Assembly (NCBI RefSeq): GCF_002843605.1
Contig: NZ_CP025263.1
Span: 1,432,501 to 1,496,500 of the forward strand
Reading direction: 5' to 3'
DNA length: 64,000 bases
DNA from: Pseudomonas sp. S09G 359
Lineage (GTDB): Bacteria > Pseudomonadota > Gammaproteobacteria > Pseudomonadales > Pseudomonadaceae
The position numbers and the translations under genes are program-made. The notes beneath the pieces were generated by a model. The model had not been told where the DNA came from, made no database searches, and saw only the letters and a list, made by a program, of their open reading frames with translations. Positions 37,424-53,823 of this stretch are shown piece after piece (position 1 is the stretch's first letter; each line of letters opens with the position of its first letter).

Positions 37424-38563
37424 ATGGCCACTCTGCGTATCGCGCTGGTGGCCGGGGAAGCTTCCGGCGATATTCTCGGTGCAGGTCTGATGCGGTCGCT
37501 CAAGGCCCAGCATCCCGCGGTGGAGTTTATCGGCGTGGGTGGCCCGCTGATGCAGGCCGAAGGCCTGACTTCTTACTTTCCCATGGAGCGCCTGTCGGTC
37601 ATGGGTCTGGTCGAGGTGCTGGGCCGCTTGCGCGAGCTGTTGGCCCGCCGCAAGCTGCTGATTCATACCCTGATCGAAGAAAAGCCCGACGTCTTTATCG
37701 GAATCGACGCACCGGACTTCACCCTCAATATCGAACTCAAGTTGCGTCAGGCCGGGATCAAGACCGTGCACTACGTCAGCCCGTCCGTGTGGGCGTGGCG
37801 GCAGAAGCGCGTGCTGAAAATCCGCGAAGGCTGCGACCTGATGTTGACCCTGTTGCCGTTCGAGGCCAGGTTCTACGAAGAGAAGGGCGTGCCGGTGCGT
37901 TTTGTCGGGCATACCCTGGCCGACGCCATTCCCCTGCACGCTGATCGTGCAGCCGCGCGTGCCGAACTGGGCTTGCCTGACGGCCCGCTCGTGGCATTGA
38001 TGCCGGGCAGTCGTGGCGGCGAAGTCGGCCGCCTGGCCAGTGTATTTTTCGATGCCGCCGAGCGCCTGCAAGCCTTGAAACCCGGCGTGCGTTTCGTGTT
38101 GCCCTGTGCGAGCCCGCAACGCCGTGCGCAGATCGAAACGCTGCTGGCAGGCCGCAACCTGACATTGACCCTGCTCGATGGCCAGTCGCACCTGGCCCTG
38201 GCAGCGTGTGATGCGGTGCTGATCGCGTCGGGCACGGCCACCCTGGAGGCCTTGCTGTACAAGCGCCCGATGGTCGTTGCCTATCGCCTGGCGCCGCTGA
38301 CGTTCTGGATTCTCAAGCGCATGGTCAAGAGCCCTTATATCTCCTTGCCCAACCTGCTGGCCCAGCGCCTGTTGGTGCCGGAGTTGTTGCAGGACGCTGC
38401 AACGCCCGAGGCTCTCGCGCAAACCCTACTACCCTTGATCGACGACGGCGAAGAACAGACTCGTGGTTTTGACGAGATCCATCGCACCCTGCGTCGCGAT
38501 GCCTCGAATCAGGCTGCCGACGCCGTATTGAGCTTGATCGGCCAAAAACAGGAAGCTTTATGA
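37424..38563 (+). CDS. lpxB: Lipid-A-disaccharide synthase
   Basis: GT19 enzyme that joins UDP-diacylglucosamine and lipid X into the lipid A disaccharide, at the inner face of the membrane. 379 residues. Motifs: [16 protein letters not shown] at the N-terminus, [17 protein letters not shown] and [14 protein letters not shown] in the middle, and [13 protein letters not shown] and [12 protein letters not shown] toward the C-terminus. It overlaps the rnhB start by 4 bases. Confidence 0.97.
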   Translation: MATLRIALVAGEASGDILGAGLMRSLKAQHPAVEFIGVGGPLMQAEGLTSYFPMERLSVMGLVEVLGRLRELLARRKLLIHTLIEEKPDVFIGIDAPDFTLNIELKLRQAGIKTVHYVSPSVWAWRQKRVLKIREGCDLMLTLLPFEARFYEEKGVPVRFVGHTLADAIPLHADRAAARAELGLPDGPLVALMPGSRGGEVGRLASVFFDAAERLQALKPGVRFVLPCASPQRRAQIETLLAGRNLTLTLLDGQSHLALAACDAVLIASGTATLEALLYKRPMVVAYRLAPLTFWILKRMVKSPYISLPNLLAQRLLVPELLQDAATPEALAQTLLPLIDDGEEQTRGFDEIHRTLRRDASNQAADAVLSLIGQKQEAL

Positions 38564-39192
38564 GTGCGCAAATGGGCCTGGATTTCAGCCTGGTTGCCGA
38601 AGCCCACGAACTGGTGGCCGGCGTTGACGAAGTAGGCCGTGGCCCATTGTGCGGCGCGGTGGTGACGGCGGCGGTGATCCTCGACCCGAATCGCCCGATT
38701 CTCGGCCTCAACGACTCGAAAAAACTCACCGAAGCGCGCCGCGAAAAGCTCTTTGATGAGATCTGTGAAAAAGCCCTGAGCTGGCACATCGCGCGGGCCG
38801 AAGTCGAAGAAATCGACGCATTGAATATCCTCCACGCCACCATGCTGGCCATGCAGCGCGCGGTGGAAGGCCTGCACATCACGCCCAAGCTGGCGATGAT
38901 CGATGGCAACCGTTGCCCCAAGCTGGCGATGCCGGCTGAAGCGGTGGTGAAGGGTGACAGCAAGGTGCCGGCCATCGCCGCCGCTTCGATCCTGGCCAAG
39001 GTCAGCCGCGACCGGGAAATGGCCGCGTTCGAACTGATCTACCCGGGCTACGGCATTGGCGGCCACAAAGGCTACCCAACGCCCGTTCATCTGGAAGCCT
39101 TGGCCCGGCTCGGTCCTACGCCGATCCATCGCCGCTCGTTCGCCCCGGTACGCCAGGCGTATGAGCTGCGTGAGAGCCTCAGCGAGGTTTAG
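38560..39192 (+). CDS. rnhB: Ribonuclease HII
   Basis: Removes single ribonucleotides and RNA-DNA hybrids during replication and repair. 210 residues. The catalytic acidic residues appear in [15 protein letters not shown] (Asp, Glu), [15 protein letters not shown] and [10 protein letters not shown]; the conserved [20 protein letters not shown] completes the fold. It overlaps lpxB by 4 bases. Confidence 0.96.
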   Translation: MSAQMGLDFSLVAEAHELVAGVDEVGRGPLCGAVVTAAVILDPNRPILGLNDSKKLTEARREKLFDEICEKALSWHIARAEVEEIDALNILHATMLAMQRAVEGLHITPKLAMIDGNRCPKLAMPAEAVVKGDSKVPAIAAASILAKVSRDREMAAFELIYPGYGIGGHKGYPTPVHLEALARLGPTPIHRRSFAPVRQAYELRESLSEV

Positions 39193-39213
39193 TCGCGAGG
39201 CTGATGTTTTGCT

Positions 39214-39245
39214 CAAGGCCCGGTACAATCCGGGCCTTGTTGTTT
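39214..39245 (+). terminator. Terminator between rnhB and dnaE
   Basis: Perfect 10-bp stem CAAGGCCCGG/CCGGGCCTTG around the loop TACAAT, then TTGTTT. It lies 22 bases after the rnhB stop and just before dnaE, so it should insulate dnaE from the lpx transcript at least partly. Confidence 0.75.
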
Positions 39246-39268
39246 CCATGTATCAAGACAGGATCTTT

Positions 39269-42790
<3,522 letters not shown>

Positions 42791-42928
42791 CGGTCAGGCG
42801 ATCGTATTGAGCCTGATCTCGACTGAACATTTAATCTCGACCTAAACGCGCCTCTCCCTTAAGGTAGGGCGCGAATAGACCACCGGCTGGCCAGGCACGC
42901 CCTGGCCGTCGACCCAAGACGGACGCTT

Positions 42929-43876
42929 ATGAACCCGAATTTTCTTGATTTCGAACAGCCGATCGCTGACCTGCAAGCCAAGATCGAAGAACTGCGCCTG
43001 GTCGGCAATGACAATTCGCTGAATATCGGCGATGAGATCGCTCGCCTGCAAGACAAGAGCAGCACGCTCACCGAAGACATCTTCGGCAAGCTGACCAGCT
43101 GGCAGATCGCGCGCCTGGCCCGCCACCCGCGCCGTCCGTATACGCTGGACTACATTCAGCACATTTTCACCGAGTTCGACGAGCTGCATGGCGACCGCCA
43201 CTTCTCCGACGACGCGGCCATCGTGGGCGGTATCGCTCGCCTGGACGACCAGCCGGTGATGGTGATCGGTCACCAGAAAGGCCGTGAAGTGCGCGAGAAA
43301 GTGCGCCGCAACTTCGGTATGCCGCGTCCGGAAGGCTACCGCAAGGCCTGCCGCCTGATGGAGATGGCCGAGCGTTTCAAAATGCCGATCCTGACCTTCA
43401 TCGACACCCCGGGTGCTTACCCGGGTATCGACGCCGAAGAGCGTAACCAGAGTGAAGCGATTGCGTGGAACCTGCGTGTCATGTCGCGCCTGAAAACCCC
43501 GATCATCGCCACCGTGATCGGTGAAGGTGGTTCCGGCGGCGCACTGGCCATTGGCGTGTGCGACCAGCTGAACATGCTGCAGTATTCGACCTACGCGGTG
43601 ATCTCGCCGGAAGGTTGTGCCTCGATCCTGTGGAAAACCGCAGAAAAGGCGCCGGACGCTGCTGAGGCCATGGGCATCACTGCCGACCGCCTCAAGGGCC
43701 TGGGTATCGTCGACAAAGTCATCGCCGAGCCATTGGGCGGCGCGCACCGCGACCCGGCTGCTGCCGCCGCGACCATCCGTGCCGAGCTGGGTTCGCAACT
43801 GGCGATGCTCAAGAAGCTGGATAACGAAGCGCTGCTGGCCCGTCGTTATGAGCGGTTGATGAGCTACGGTCTCTAA
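42929..43876 (+). CDS. accA: Acetyl-CoA carboxylase carboxyltransferase subunit alpha
   Basis: With AccD, transfers carboxyl from biotin to acetyl-CoA, making malonyl-CoA for fatty acids. 315 residues. N-terminal [18 protein letters not shown] helix, crotonase-fold core with [24 protein letters not shown] and the oxyanion-type Gly pairs [12 protein letters not shown]. The 138-base leader after dnaE contains a GC-rich inverted repeat (about 42846-42872) without a T-run. Confidence 0.97.
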   Translation: MNPNFLDFEQPIADLQAKIEELRLVGNDNSLNIGDEIARLQDKSSTLTEDIFGKLTSWQIARLARHPRRPYTLDYIQHIFTEFDELHGDRHFSDDAAIVGGIARLDDQPVMVIGHQKGREVREKVRRNFGMPRPEGYRKACRLMEMAERFKMPILTFIDTPGAYPGIDAEERNQSEAIAWNLRVMSRLKTPIIATVIGEGGSGGALAIGVCDQLNMLQYSTYAVISPEGCASILWKTAEKAPDAAEAMGITADRLKGLGIVDKVIAEPLGGAHRDPAAAAATIRAELGSQLAMLKKLDNEALLARRYERLMSYGL

Positions 43877-43892
43877 AGTCGCAGCAGTACCA

Positions 43893-43984
43893 ATGTGGGA
43901 GGGGGCTTGCTCCCGATTGCTGAGTGTCAGTCAACCTATCGGGTGACTGGCCCGCCGCTATCGGGGGCATGCCCCCTCCCACAT
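43893..43984. repeat. REP pair, GTGGGAGGGGGC type
   Basis: ATGTGGGAGGGGGCTTGCTC faces GGGGCATGCCCCCTCCCACA, between accA and tilS in the same direction. The right copy has ATGCC where other copies have AAGCC. Confidence 0.88.
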
Positions 43985-44037
43985 TTGCTTTGTGTATGCT
44001 GGGTTGTCGCATTCCAGATTGATGGCGGTATTTTTCG

Positions 44038-45348
44038 ATGAAGCGCCTCTTGACCGCCAAACTTCTGCAAACCCTCGCCCCCTGGCGCAACGCCCCGGTC
44101 TGGCATGTCGCCTTTTCTGGCGGGCTCGATTCCACTGTCCTGCTGCATCTCCTGGCCTCTCTGCCAAACATTCCACCTCTGCGTGCTGTGCATGTTCACC
44201 ACGGGCTGCAGGCTGCCGCCGATGCCTGGCCAAGTCATTGCCAAGTGATATGTGACAGCCTGGGCGTGCCCCTGCAGGTGCTGCGCGTGCAGGTGCAGCC
44301 CGGCGCAAGCCTTGAGCGTGCCGCCCGCGATGCGCGCTATCAGGCCTTCAGCGCGGTCGTTGGGGAAGGGGAGGTGATACTGACAGGGCAACATCGCGAC
44401 GATCAGGCCGAAACCCTGTTGTTCCGCCTGTTGCGTGGGGCAGGTGTGCGCGGGTTGGCGGCGATGCCCGTTCATCGCCCATTGGCGGCCGGGCTCTTGG
44501 TGCGGCCGTTGCTGGGTACCTCGCGCGTTGAACTGGAAGCCTACGCCGGCGAACACCAGTTGCAGTGGATCGAAGACCCTTCCAACGCCGACCCACGGTT
44601 TTCGCGTAACTACTTGCGCCATCGCGTGCTCCCGGCGCTGACCGAGCGCTGGCCGCAAGCGCTATCAAGCCTGGCCCGTAGTGCCGAACACCTGAGCGAG
44701 GCCCAGGGCCTGCTCGATGAGTTGGCGCTATTGGACTTGCAGGCCGCCGATCAGCCTTCGCCGTTTCCGTGGCTGCCTTTGCCGTCCTTGGCCCTGGCGC
44801 CATTGCGCGAGCTTTCCGACGCCCGCCAGCGCAACGCCTTACGCCACTGGCTGAACCCGCTGACCCGTCTACCCGACAGCGACCACTGGGCCAGTTGGTA
44901 TTCCCTGCGCGATGCCAAGGGCGATGCTCAGCCCGTATGGCGCTTGGCTGATGGGGATTTACACCGGTGTGGCGAGCGTATCTGGTGGGTGCCTTCCACT
45001 TGGTCGGAATTTTCCGACGCAACGCTGAGCTGGCCCGATCCGCAAAACCCACTAGAGTTACCTGGCAATGGTCGGCTGAGATTTATCGGCAACGCCCCTG
45101 AAGGTCCGCTGGTGATCCGTTATCGACAAGGGGGTGAGATTATCGACGTGCCCGGTCGCGGCCGGCGTGACCTGAAGCGTCTACTGAATGAAAGTGGCTT
45201 GCCGGGCTGCGTCCGTGGCAGATTGCCGCTGCTCTATCAGGGCGAGCAATTACTGGCTGTCCCAAGCCTTTCGGGGCTATGGCCGATGCCGGCGGATGGC
45301 TGGCAATTACATTGGATGCCACAGACCTGCGATCAAGGTTTGAGCTGA
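44038..45348 (+). CDS. tilS: tRNA(Ile) lysidine synthase
   Basis: Changes C34 of the CAU anticodon of a minor tRNA-Ile to lysidine, so that it reads AUA. 436 residues. The ATP PP-loop is SGGLDSTVLLHLLASL near residue 27; HHGLQAAADAW and GQHRDDQAETLLFRLLRGAG are N-type ATPase motifs of TilS, and EDPSNADPRFSRNYLRHRVLP is diagnostic. The C-terminal tRNA-binding domains (DVPGRGRRDLKRLLNESGLPGCVRGRLPLLY) are present. Confidence 0.96.
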   Translation: MKRLLTAKLLQTLAPWRNAPVWHVAFSGGLDSTVLLHLLASLPNIPPLRAVHVHHGLQAAADAWPSHCQVICDSLGVPLQVLRVQVQPGASLERAARDARYQAFSAVVGEGEVILTGQHRDDQAETLLFRLLRGAGVRGLAAMPVHRPLAAGLLVRPLLGTSRVELEAYAGEHQLQWIEDPSNADPRFSRNYLRHRVLPALTERWPQALSSLARSAEHLSEAQGLLDELALLDLQAADQPSPFPWLPLPSLALAPLRELSDARQRNALRHWLNPLTRLPDSDHWASWYSLRDAKGDAQPVWRLADGDLHRCGERIWWVPSTWSEFSDATLSWPDPQNPLELPGNGRLRFIGNAPEGPLVIRYRQGGEIIDVPGRGRRDLKRLLNESGLPGCVRGRLPLLYQGEQLLAVPSLSGLWPMPADGWQLHWMPQTCDQGLS

Positions 45349-45368
45349 TAGAGCCTTTCCGGTAGACT
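45340..45368 (+). promoter_or_regulatory. Promoter for pyrG
   Basis: TTGAGC (45340-45345), 17-base spacer, TAGACT (45363-45368), at the very end of tilS. The leader to the pyrG ATG would be about 250 bases. The same string CCGGTAGACT recurs before eno at 48116-48125, where the -35 is poor. The 273-base tilS-pyrG interval holds no gene; it contains a GC-rich stretch near 45540-45600. Confidence 0.6.
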
Positions 45369-45600
45369 ACGCTCCCTTCTTGATACAACTTCTGTGGATT
45401 CTCCTGAATCGCAGCAGTTGCCGATTACCAAGCAGTCTTTGCTGGGCGATTCCAAAAAATGTGTAGCGATCAACGTACCGGTGTTTCATTGCTGGTCTGT
45501 CACCACGCGGCGGTTTTTTTGAAAGGTGCACTGTGATTAATGCAGGTGATCGGGGGCTTCGGCCTTCCTTCGCTTTCCCCGGCGGCTCGGACCGCTTTAA

Positions 45601-49551
<3,951 letters not shown>

Positions 49552-49631
49552 TTGCTAAAGGGTAAAAAGCCGACGGAGTGCGTCGCGAAAAGCTCGAGAG
49601 AGCGGATTTCGGCGCTAATCTGATGGCTACC

Positions 49632-49665
49632 TAGCACAAGCCTGGTTCATCCAGGCTTCGTGCTA
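49632..49665 (+). promoter_or_regulatory. Long hairpin upstream of ftsB
   Basis: TAGCACAAGCCTGG and CCAGGCTTCGTGCTA pair around TTCAT, with one mismatch or bulge. It follows the eno stop by 80 bases and has no T-run. It may stabilise the eno 3' end or weakly terminate. Confidence 0.5.
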
Positions 49666-49722
49666 TCAGTTGCTTCAAAAGTTTTGCATGGCTGTCTTTT
49701 TTCACTGGATACCCGATATTCG

Positions 49723-50001
49723 ATGCGCAGTCCCAATTGGTTGTTCCTCGTCTTGCTCTTGTTGCTGGCTGGCCTGCAATACCGCCTATGGGTGGGTAAT
49801 GGCAGCTTTGCGCAGGTAAAAGACCTGACCCAGCAAATTGCCGACCAGCACGCCGAAAACGAACGCCTGCTGGAGCGCAACCGCGTCCTCGATGCCGAAG
49901 TGCTTGAGCTGAAAAAAGGTACGGAGACCGTTGAAGAGCGGGCCCGTCATGAACTGGGCATGGTCAAGGAGGGCGAAACCCTCTACCAGTTGGCCCAATG
50001 A
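49723..50001 (+). CDS. ftsB: Cell division protein FtsB
   Basis: Small bitopic membrane protein of the FtsQLB divisome complex. 92 residues: short cytoplasmic start (MRSPNW), one helix LFLVLLLLLAGLQYRLWVG, then a periplasmic coiled coil (DLTQQIADQHAENERLLERNRVLDAEVLELKKG) and the conserved ARHELGMVKEGE segment. The frame opens at 49660, but ATG 49723 puts the helix at the N-terminus as in other FtsB. It overlaps ispD by 4 bases. Confidence 0.95.
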   Translation: MRSPNWLFLVLLLLLAGLQYRLWVGNGSFAQVKDLTQQIADQHAENERLLERNRVLDAEVLELKKGTETVEERARHELGMVKEGETLYQLAQ

Positions 50002-50708
50002 GTCTTTCGTCACCGGCCTTCTGGGCCGTGATTCCTGCCGCGGGCGTCGGTGCCCGTATGGCCGCGGACCGTCCCAAGCAATACTTGCAGCTGGGCGGGC
50101 GCACTATTCTTGAACACAGCCTTGGCTGTTTTCTCGACCACCCCGGCCTCAAGGGGCTGGTGGTCAGCGTTGCTGTGGATGACCCCTATTGGCCAACCCT
50201 GGCCTGCGCCACCGACCCGCGTATCGTGCGGGTGGATGGCGGCGCAGAGCGCTCGGGTTCGGTGCTGAACGCTTTGTTGTACCTGCATGCACAGGGCGCC
50301 AGCGATGACGATTGGGTGCTGGTCCACGACGCGGCGCGGCCCAACCTCAGTCGCGATGACCTCGACACGTTGCTCGATGAGCTGGCCAACGATGCAGTCG
50401 GCGGGCTGTTGGCAGTGCCGGCGCGGGACACTCTAAAGCGTGCCGACAAGCATGGTCGGGTAGCGCAAACCATCGATCGCAGCGAAATCTGGCAGGCCTA
50501 CACCCCGCAGATGTTCCGCCTGGGCGCCTTGCATCAGGCCCTGGCCGACAGCTTGGTCTCCGACGTGGTGATCACCGACGAAGCCTCGGCCATGGAATGG
50601 GCCGGGCACGCGCCGCGCCTGATCGAGGGCCGCTCCGACAATATCAAGGTCACCCGCCCGGAAGACCTCGAATGGCTGCGTCAGCGTCGGGCCGGCCAGT
50701 CCGTTTGA
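49998..50708 (+). CDS. ispD: MEP cytidylyltransferase
   Basis: Joins CTP and MEP into CDP-methylerythritol, third step of the MEP pathway. 236 residues. CTP site AVIPAAGVGARMAADRPKQYLQL with the catalytic Arg and Lys, then VLVHDAARPNLSRDDL and ITDEASAMEW. It overlaps ftsB by 4 bases. ispF, its usual neighbour, is 6 kb away here, separated by the toxin gene and the formaldehyde genes. Confidence 0.96.
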   Translation: MSLSSPAFWAVIPAAGVGARMAADRPKQYLQLGGRTILEHSLGCFLDHPGLKGLVVSVAVDDPYWPTLACATDPRIVRVDGGAERSGSVLNALLYLHAQGASDDDWVLVHDAARPNLSRDDLDTLLDELANDAVGGLLAVPARDTLKRADKHGRVAQTIDRSEIWQAYTPQMFRLGALHQALADSLVSDVVITDEASAMEWAGHAPRLIEGRSDNIKVTRPEDLEWLRQRRAGQSV

Positions 50709-50709
50709 T

Positions 50710-53700
50710 TCAGCCGGGCACCTGTTCCACGCCGGGCCGGGTTTTCAAGGTATCCACCAAGGCTTGCAGGGTATTGAAAGGTTTTTGATCAATCGACCAA
50801 CCCGGTACGTTGATGGAAAACCGTGTGTCGGCCTGATTGATCGTAATGCTTTGGATATTGCCCCGACGTGATCGGTAGAGAATTTTCGCCGGCATTGTGC
50901 CTGTGGCGGCCGACAGCAAAAACTGCCCGGGTTTGCTCAGCTGTGAGTCAGGCGTGTTCAGCAACACCAGGCTATGTGACGGGCCAGGTAGTGCTTGCGC
51001 CGGCCTTTGCAGTGAGGCGGCATCCACCCGTAATACAAAATCGGCCTTGACCGTCGCGTTACCTTTGCCAATCCCCATGCTTGAGGTTCGACCTGGGTCG
51101 GCCTCGATCCCCAACCGATGCCCGACGCGCGCATCCTCGATTCGCAGGCCGATACCACCGGTCAACTCGGCCACGCCAGGAATGCCCCGATAGGTGTTGG
51201 TATGGCTGTCGCCCACCAGCGCGACCCACTTCCCCGGATGGCGCTTGGTGGTCTGGACCCATTGAATCACCTCGGTCGCGTAGAAATTCATCATTCGCTG
51301 GCGCAACGTGCCATTGGCGTCGGTCATGTCCCTGATCATGTAGCTGGCGGTGCAGTCGATGGGCTGGATCTTGATCCCGGCCTCCCTGGCTTTGATCAGA
51401 ATATTCAGAAACGAATAATGGCTGTCGCTGCGAGGCGGATAAATGCCCCTCAGGTAGCTTCTCAATTCATCCGACATGGCTGCCGTCCTGGAACGGTAGA
51501 ACAGCTTGATCAGCGGCGTGTGGACGTCCGTCAGCAGGTGCTCGAAATAGATCCGCTTGACCCCTTCTCGCGCCAGCGCCTGCATGTTGTCCATCAGAAA
51601 AGCCTTGCTCGACAGCGCATCGTGACTTTCGCCCAATACCAGCCCATCGCTGGCACTCAACAGTTTGTGGATGATGCTGGTTTGGGGCTCGTCGACATTG
51701 AAACTCGGCAGCACCGGTCGTACCGGGGGCAGCGTGCGGTTGTTAAAAAAGGCCGTCGAGTCTTGGTCCAACTTGTTTCTTTTCTCAAAGAACAGGTTGC
51801 GAGCATTTCTGAGCGGCTGCTGCTCGCTACCCAGCGGTTCGAAGTCTTCGGAAAACGAACTGCTGTCGCTCATCATGCCCGATATGGTTTCGCGCAACGG
51901 GGTAGGCATTTCATAGGCGTTGAACAAGCTTGAATGGGCCGGGCCGCCAAAAAAACGGTAAATGCGCTGCCAGCCGTTGCGAAACGCACCACCACCGCTC
52001 AGCCCCGCTATCCGCCATTTCAAGTCAGGGCTCTGGATGGCGAAGAGCCCGGTAGCGTGGATCGTCAATGGGGTTTGCGTCTCGCTCATGAACAGTTCGA
52101 AAAAGCCGCTTTCGTTGGGGGTGAGGTAGGTAATAAACGATTCGCCGAGGATTCTCACGGTTTGCAAGCCGCTGGGTTTGGGCCGTGTATTCAGTACCCG
52201 GCCCGGCTCCTGCGCTTGTGTCGAACTGCTGGCGACGACATTGACCTTGATATTGCCGCTCACCTGGCGGACAGCCTTGCCCAGTTGGCTGCGCAAGCTG
52301 TTGAGGGTGGCGGCGGCCTGGGTGCCGATACCGTGGACGACCACGGGCATTGCGTTCAGAGCGCCGAAGATAATCCGTTCTGTACCCATGGGTTTGCCTT
52401 TCAGTATGTCGTCGGTACCAATTGCCATCTCGGTGATGCCCTGCGTCAGGAAGCAAAACTCCGCGAGCAGGGCTGATCGCATGGCGAGGGCTAAGGGGAT
52501 CGCCAGCAGGCAGCCTTTTTCCAGGGCGTCGAGGGTGTTGGCTTTGTGGGTATCCAGGGGCGAGACAAGGGTGCGCGCCATCAGCTTGCTGATACGTGCC
52601 TTGACCTGTCGGGTTATATAGTCGAAAGGGTTGCCGTTCAGCGCCGGGTACATGGCACTGTTGATGTATTGGTCCGGGTCCCAATAGGTGGCTGGCAGCA
52701 AACTATTGAAAAAGCCGGACTTCGGCGCGGGGCCAGGAAAGGCCGCCATACCGACCAAGGCCTCCTCGACGCCGCTGTAAATCAACCCGGAGTCGACGGT
52801 TTCGGCTTCGAAATGGTTAGTCAGCGCTTTACGTTGGTTGGCTGTTTTGGCCATGCTCACCAGCCATTTGCGCATGGATGCCGGGTCAACAAAACCGTGA
52901 AACGGCGAAGAGTTGCCCGGAATGTAAAGCAGGGTGACCTGGCTCTGGTTGTCGGTGATGGTGAGAATGTCGGTGGCTTCGCGGGTATGGATGCGCAGCA
53001 GACGCATAGACAGATTTTTATCCAGGACATACGGCGCCTGCAGGTCTTCAAGGGACAAGTTGCTGAAGTCCTTGGTGTTGGCGACGCCCGCCGCCCGCGC
53101 TGCCAACCTGCGCTCCTCATCGGTCAGGGTGAATTCGTCGAATTGATTCAGATAGCCTTCGATAAAGGACATACGCATCAGGGTTTTGTAGTTTTCCTGG
53201 TGCTTGTCCCAGAACGCCGTGATGGCCTCGCTGTAAACCTGTTCGAAATTGCTCGATTGCACGACATTGCGAAAGGTTTGCGGGGAGATGCCCAGTTGGG
53301 TGCTTGGCCCGTAAGCCTGCGGCTCGCTGCGCAGGTAAATCGCTTCATAGCGACGGGGTGCGATCCAGCCGGCAGCAATGAACTCCTCGTTGAACATTGC
53401 TGGAATCCGGTTATCCATCAGGCGCGGTAACTCGGGGACAATCGTGAAATAAGGCGCGGTCATGGAAAACCCGGTGATGTTAACCAGGCCGCCAGGAGCC
53501 GGCGGAGCGTTGGCGATCATCGCCTCGGTCAAGGTCATTGACTGGACGATGGCGGCGGTGAAGGGGGCATCGGGGTTGTCGGTGTTGTATTCGAGGGTGA
53601 CCAGCAGGGTGTTATCAGGGTCCAGCTCTTCGTTGCTGAACGGTTGCGCGCGCTCGCGAATCAGTCGGGCGGCGATTTCGCCGGGCACCGGGAAGTCGGC

Positions 53701-53757
53701 CAGCACCTTGCGGACAAAGTGGTTGGTACGTTGAATCTGTGGGGTATTGGTGCTCAT
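50710..53757 (-). CDS. Large dermonecrotic-type toxin with EreA/ChaN/TIKI-like domain
   Basis: Predicted polymorphic toxin of 1015 residues, no signal peptide. Residues about 20-320 resemble the N-terminal region of Pseudomonas dermonecrotic/MCF-like toxins (LLYIPGNSSPFHGF, about 276-289). A hydrophobic part (about 415-480, CLLAIPLALAMRSALLAEF) could insert in membranes. Residues about 700-875 carry LGESHDA (Glu710, His712), YFEHLL (Glu739, His740), PIDCTAS and LVGDSHTNTY (His852), the Glu/His pattern of the EreA/ChaN/TIKI group. The last 65 residues look SH2-like. ATG 53757 follows GAAGGCA; an upstream ATG at 53787 adds ten residues. It converges on ispD with a 1-base gap and stands alone, with no obvious immunity gene. 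Target and secretion route unknown. Confidence 0.75.
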   Translation of the reverse strand: MSTNTPQIQRTNHFVRKVLADFPVPGEIAARLIRERAQPFSNEELDPDNTLLVTLEYNTDNPDAPFTAAIVQSMTLTEAMIANAPPAPGGLVNITGFSMTAPYFTIVPELPRLMDNRIPAMFNEEFIAAGWIAPRRYEAIYLRSEPQAYGPSTQLGISPQTFRNVVQSSNFEQVYSEAITAFWDKHQENYKTLMRMSFIEGYLNQFDEFTLTDEERRLAARAAGVANTKDFSNLSLEDLQAPYVLDKNLSMRLLRIHTREATDILTITDNQSQVTLLYIPGNSSPFHGFVDPASMRKWLVSMAKTANQRKALTNHFEAETVDSGLIYSGVEEALVGMAAFPGPAPKSGFFNSLLPATYWDPDQYINSAMYPALNGNPFDYITRQVKARISKLMARTLVSPLDTHKANTLDALEKGCLLAIPLALAMRSALLAEFCFLTQGITEMAIGTDDILKGKPMGTERIIFGALNAMPVVVHGIGTQAAATLNSLRSQLGKAVRQVSGNIKVNVVASSSTQAQEPGRVLNTRPKPSGLQTVRILGESFITYLTPNESGFFELFMSETQTPLTIHATGLFAIQSPDLKWRIAGLSGGGAFRNGWQRIYRFFGGPAHSSLFNAYEMPTPLRETISGMMSDSSSFSEDFEPLGSEQQPLRNARNLFFEKRNKLDQDSTAFFNNRTLPPVRPVLPSFNVDEPQTSIIHKLLSASDGLVLGESHDALSSKAFLMDNMQALAREGVKRIYFEHLLTDVHTPLIKLFYRSRTAAMSDELRSYLRGIYPPRSDSHYSFLNILIKAREAGIKIQPIDCTASYMIRDMTDANGTLRQRMMNFYATEVIQWVQTTKRHPGKWVALVGDSHTNTYRGIPGVAELTGGIGLRIEDARVGHRLGIEADPGRTSSMGIGKGNATVKADFVLRVDAASLQRPAQALPGPSHSLVLLNTPDSQLSKPGQFLLSAATGTMPAKILYRSRRGNIQSITINQADTRFSINVPGWSIDQKPFNTLQALVDTLKTRPGVEQVPG

Positions 53758-53823
53758 CTGCTTGCCTTCGTGCAGTGGAAACTGCATGTATTTGCAGGCA
53801 AACGGCTAAGGGCAGGGCGTTAT

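Noticed and set aside
50708..50710. Immunity gene next to the toxin
   Set aside because: Toxin and ispD stops are 1 base apart and the other side is occupied by the LysR gene, so no room exists for an adjacent partner.
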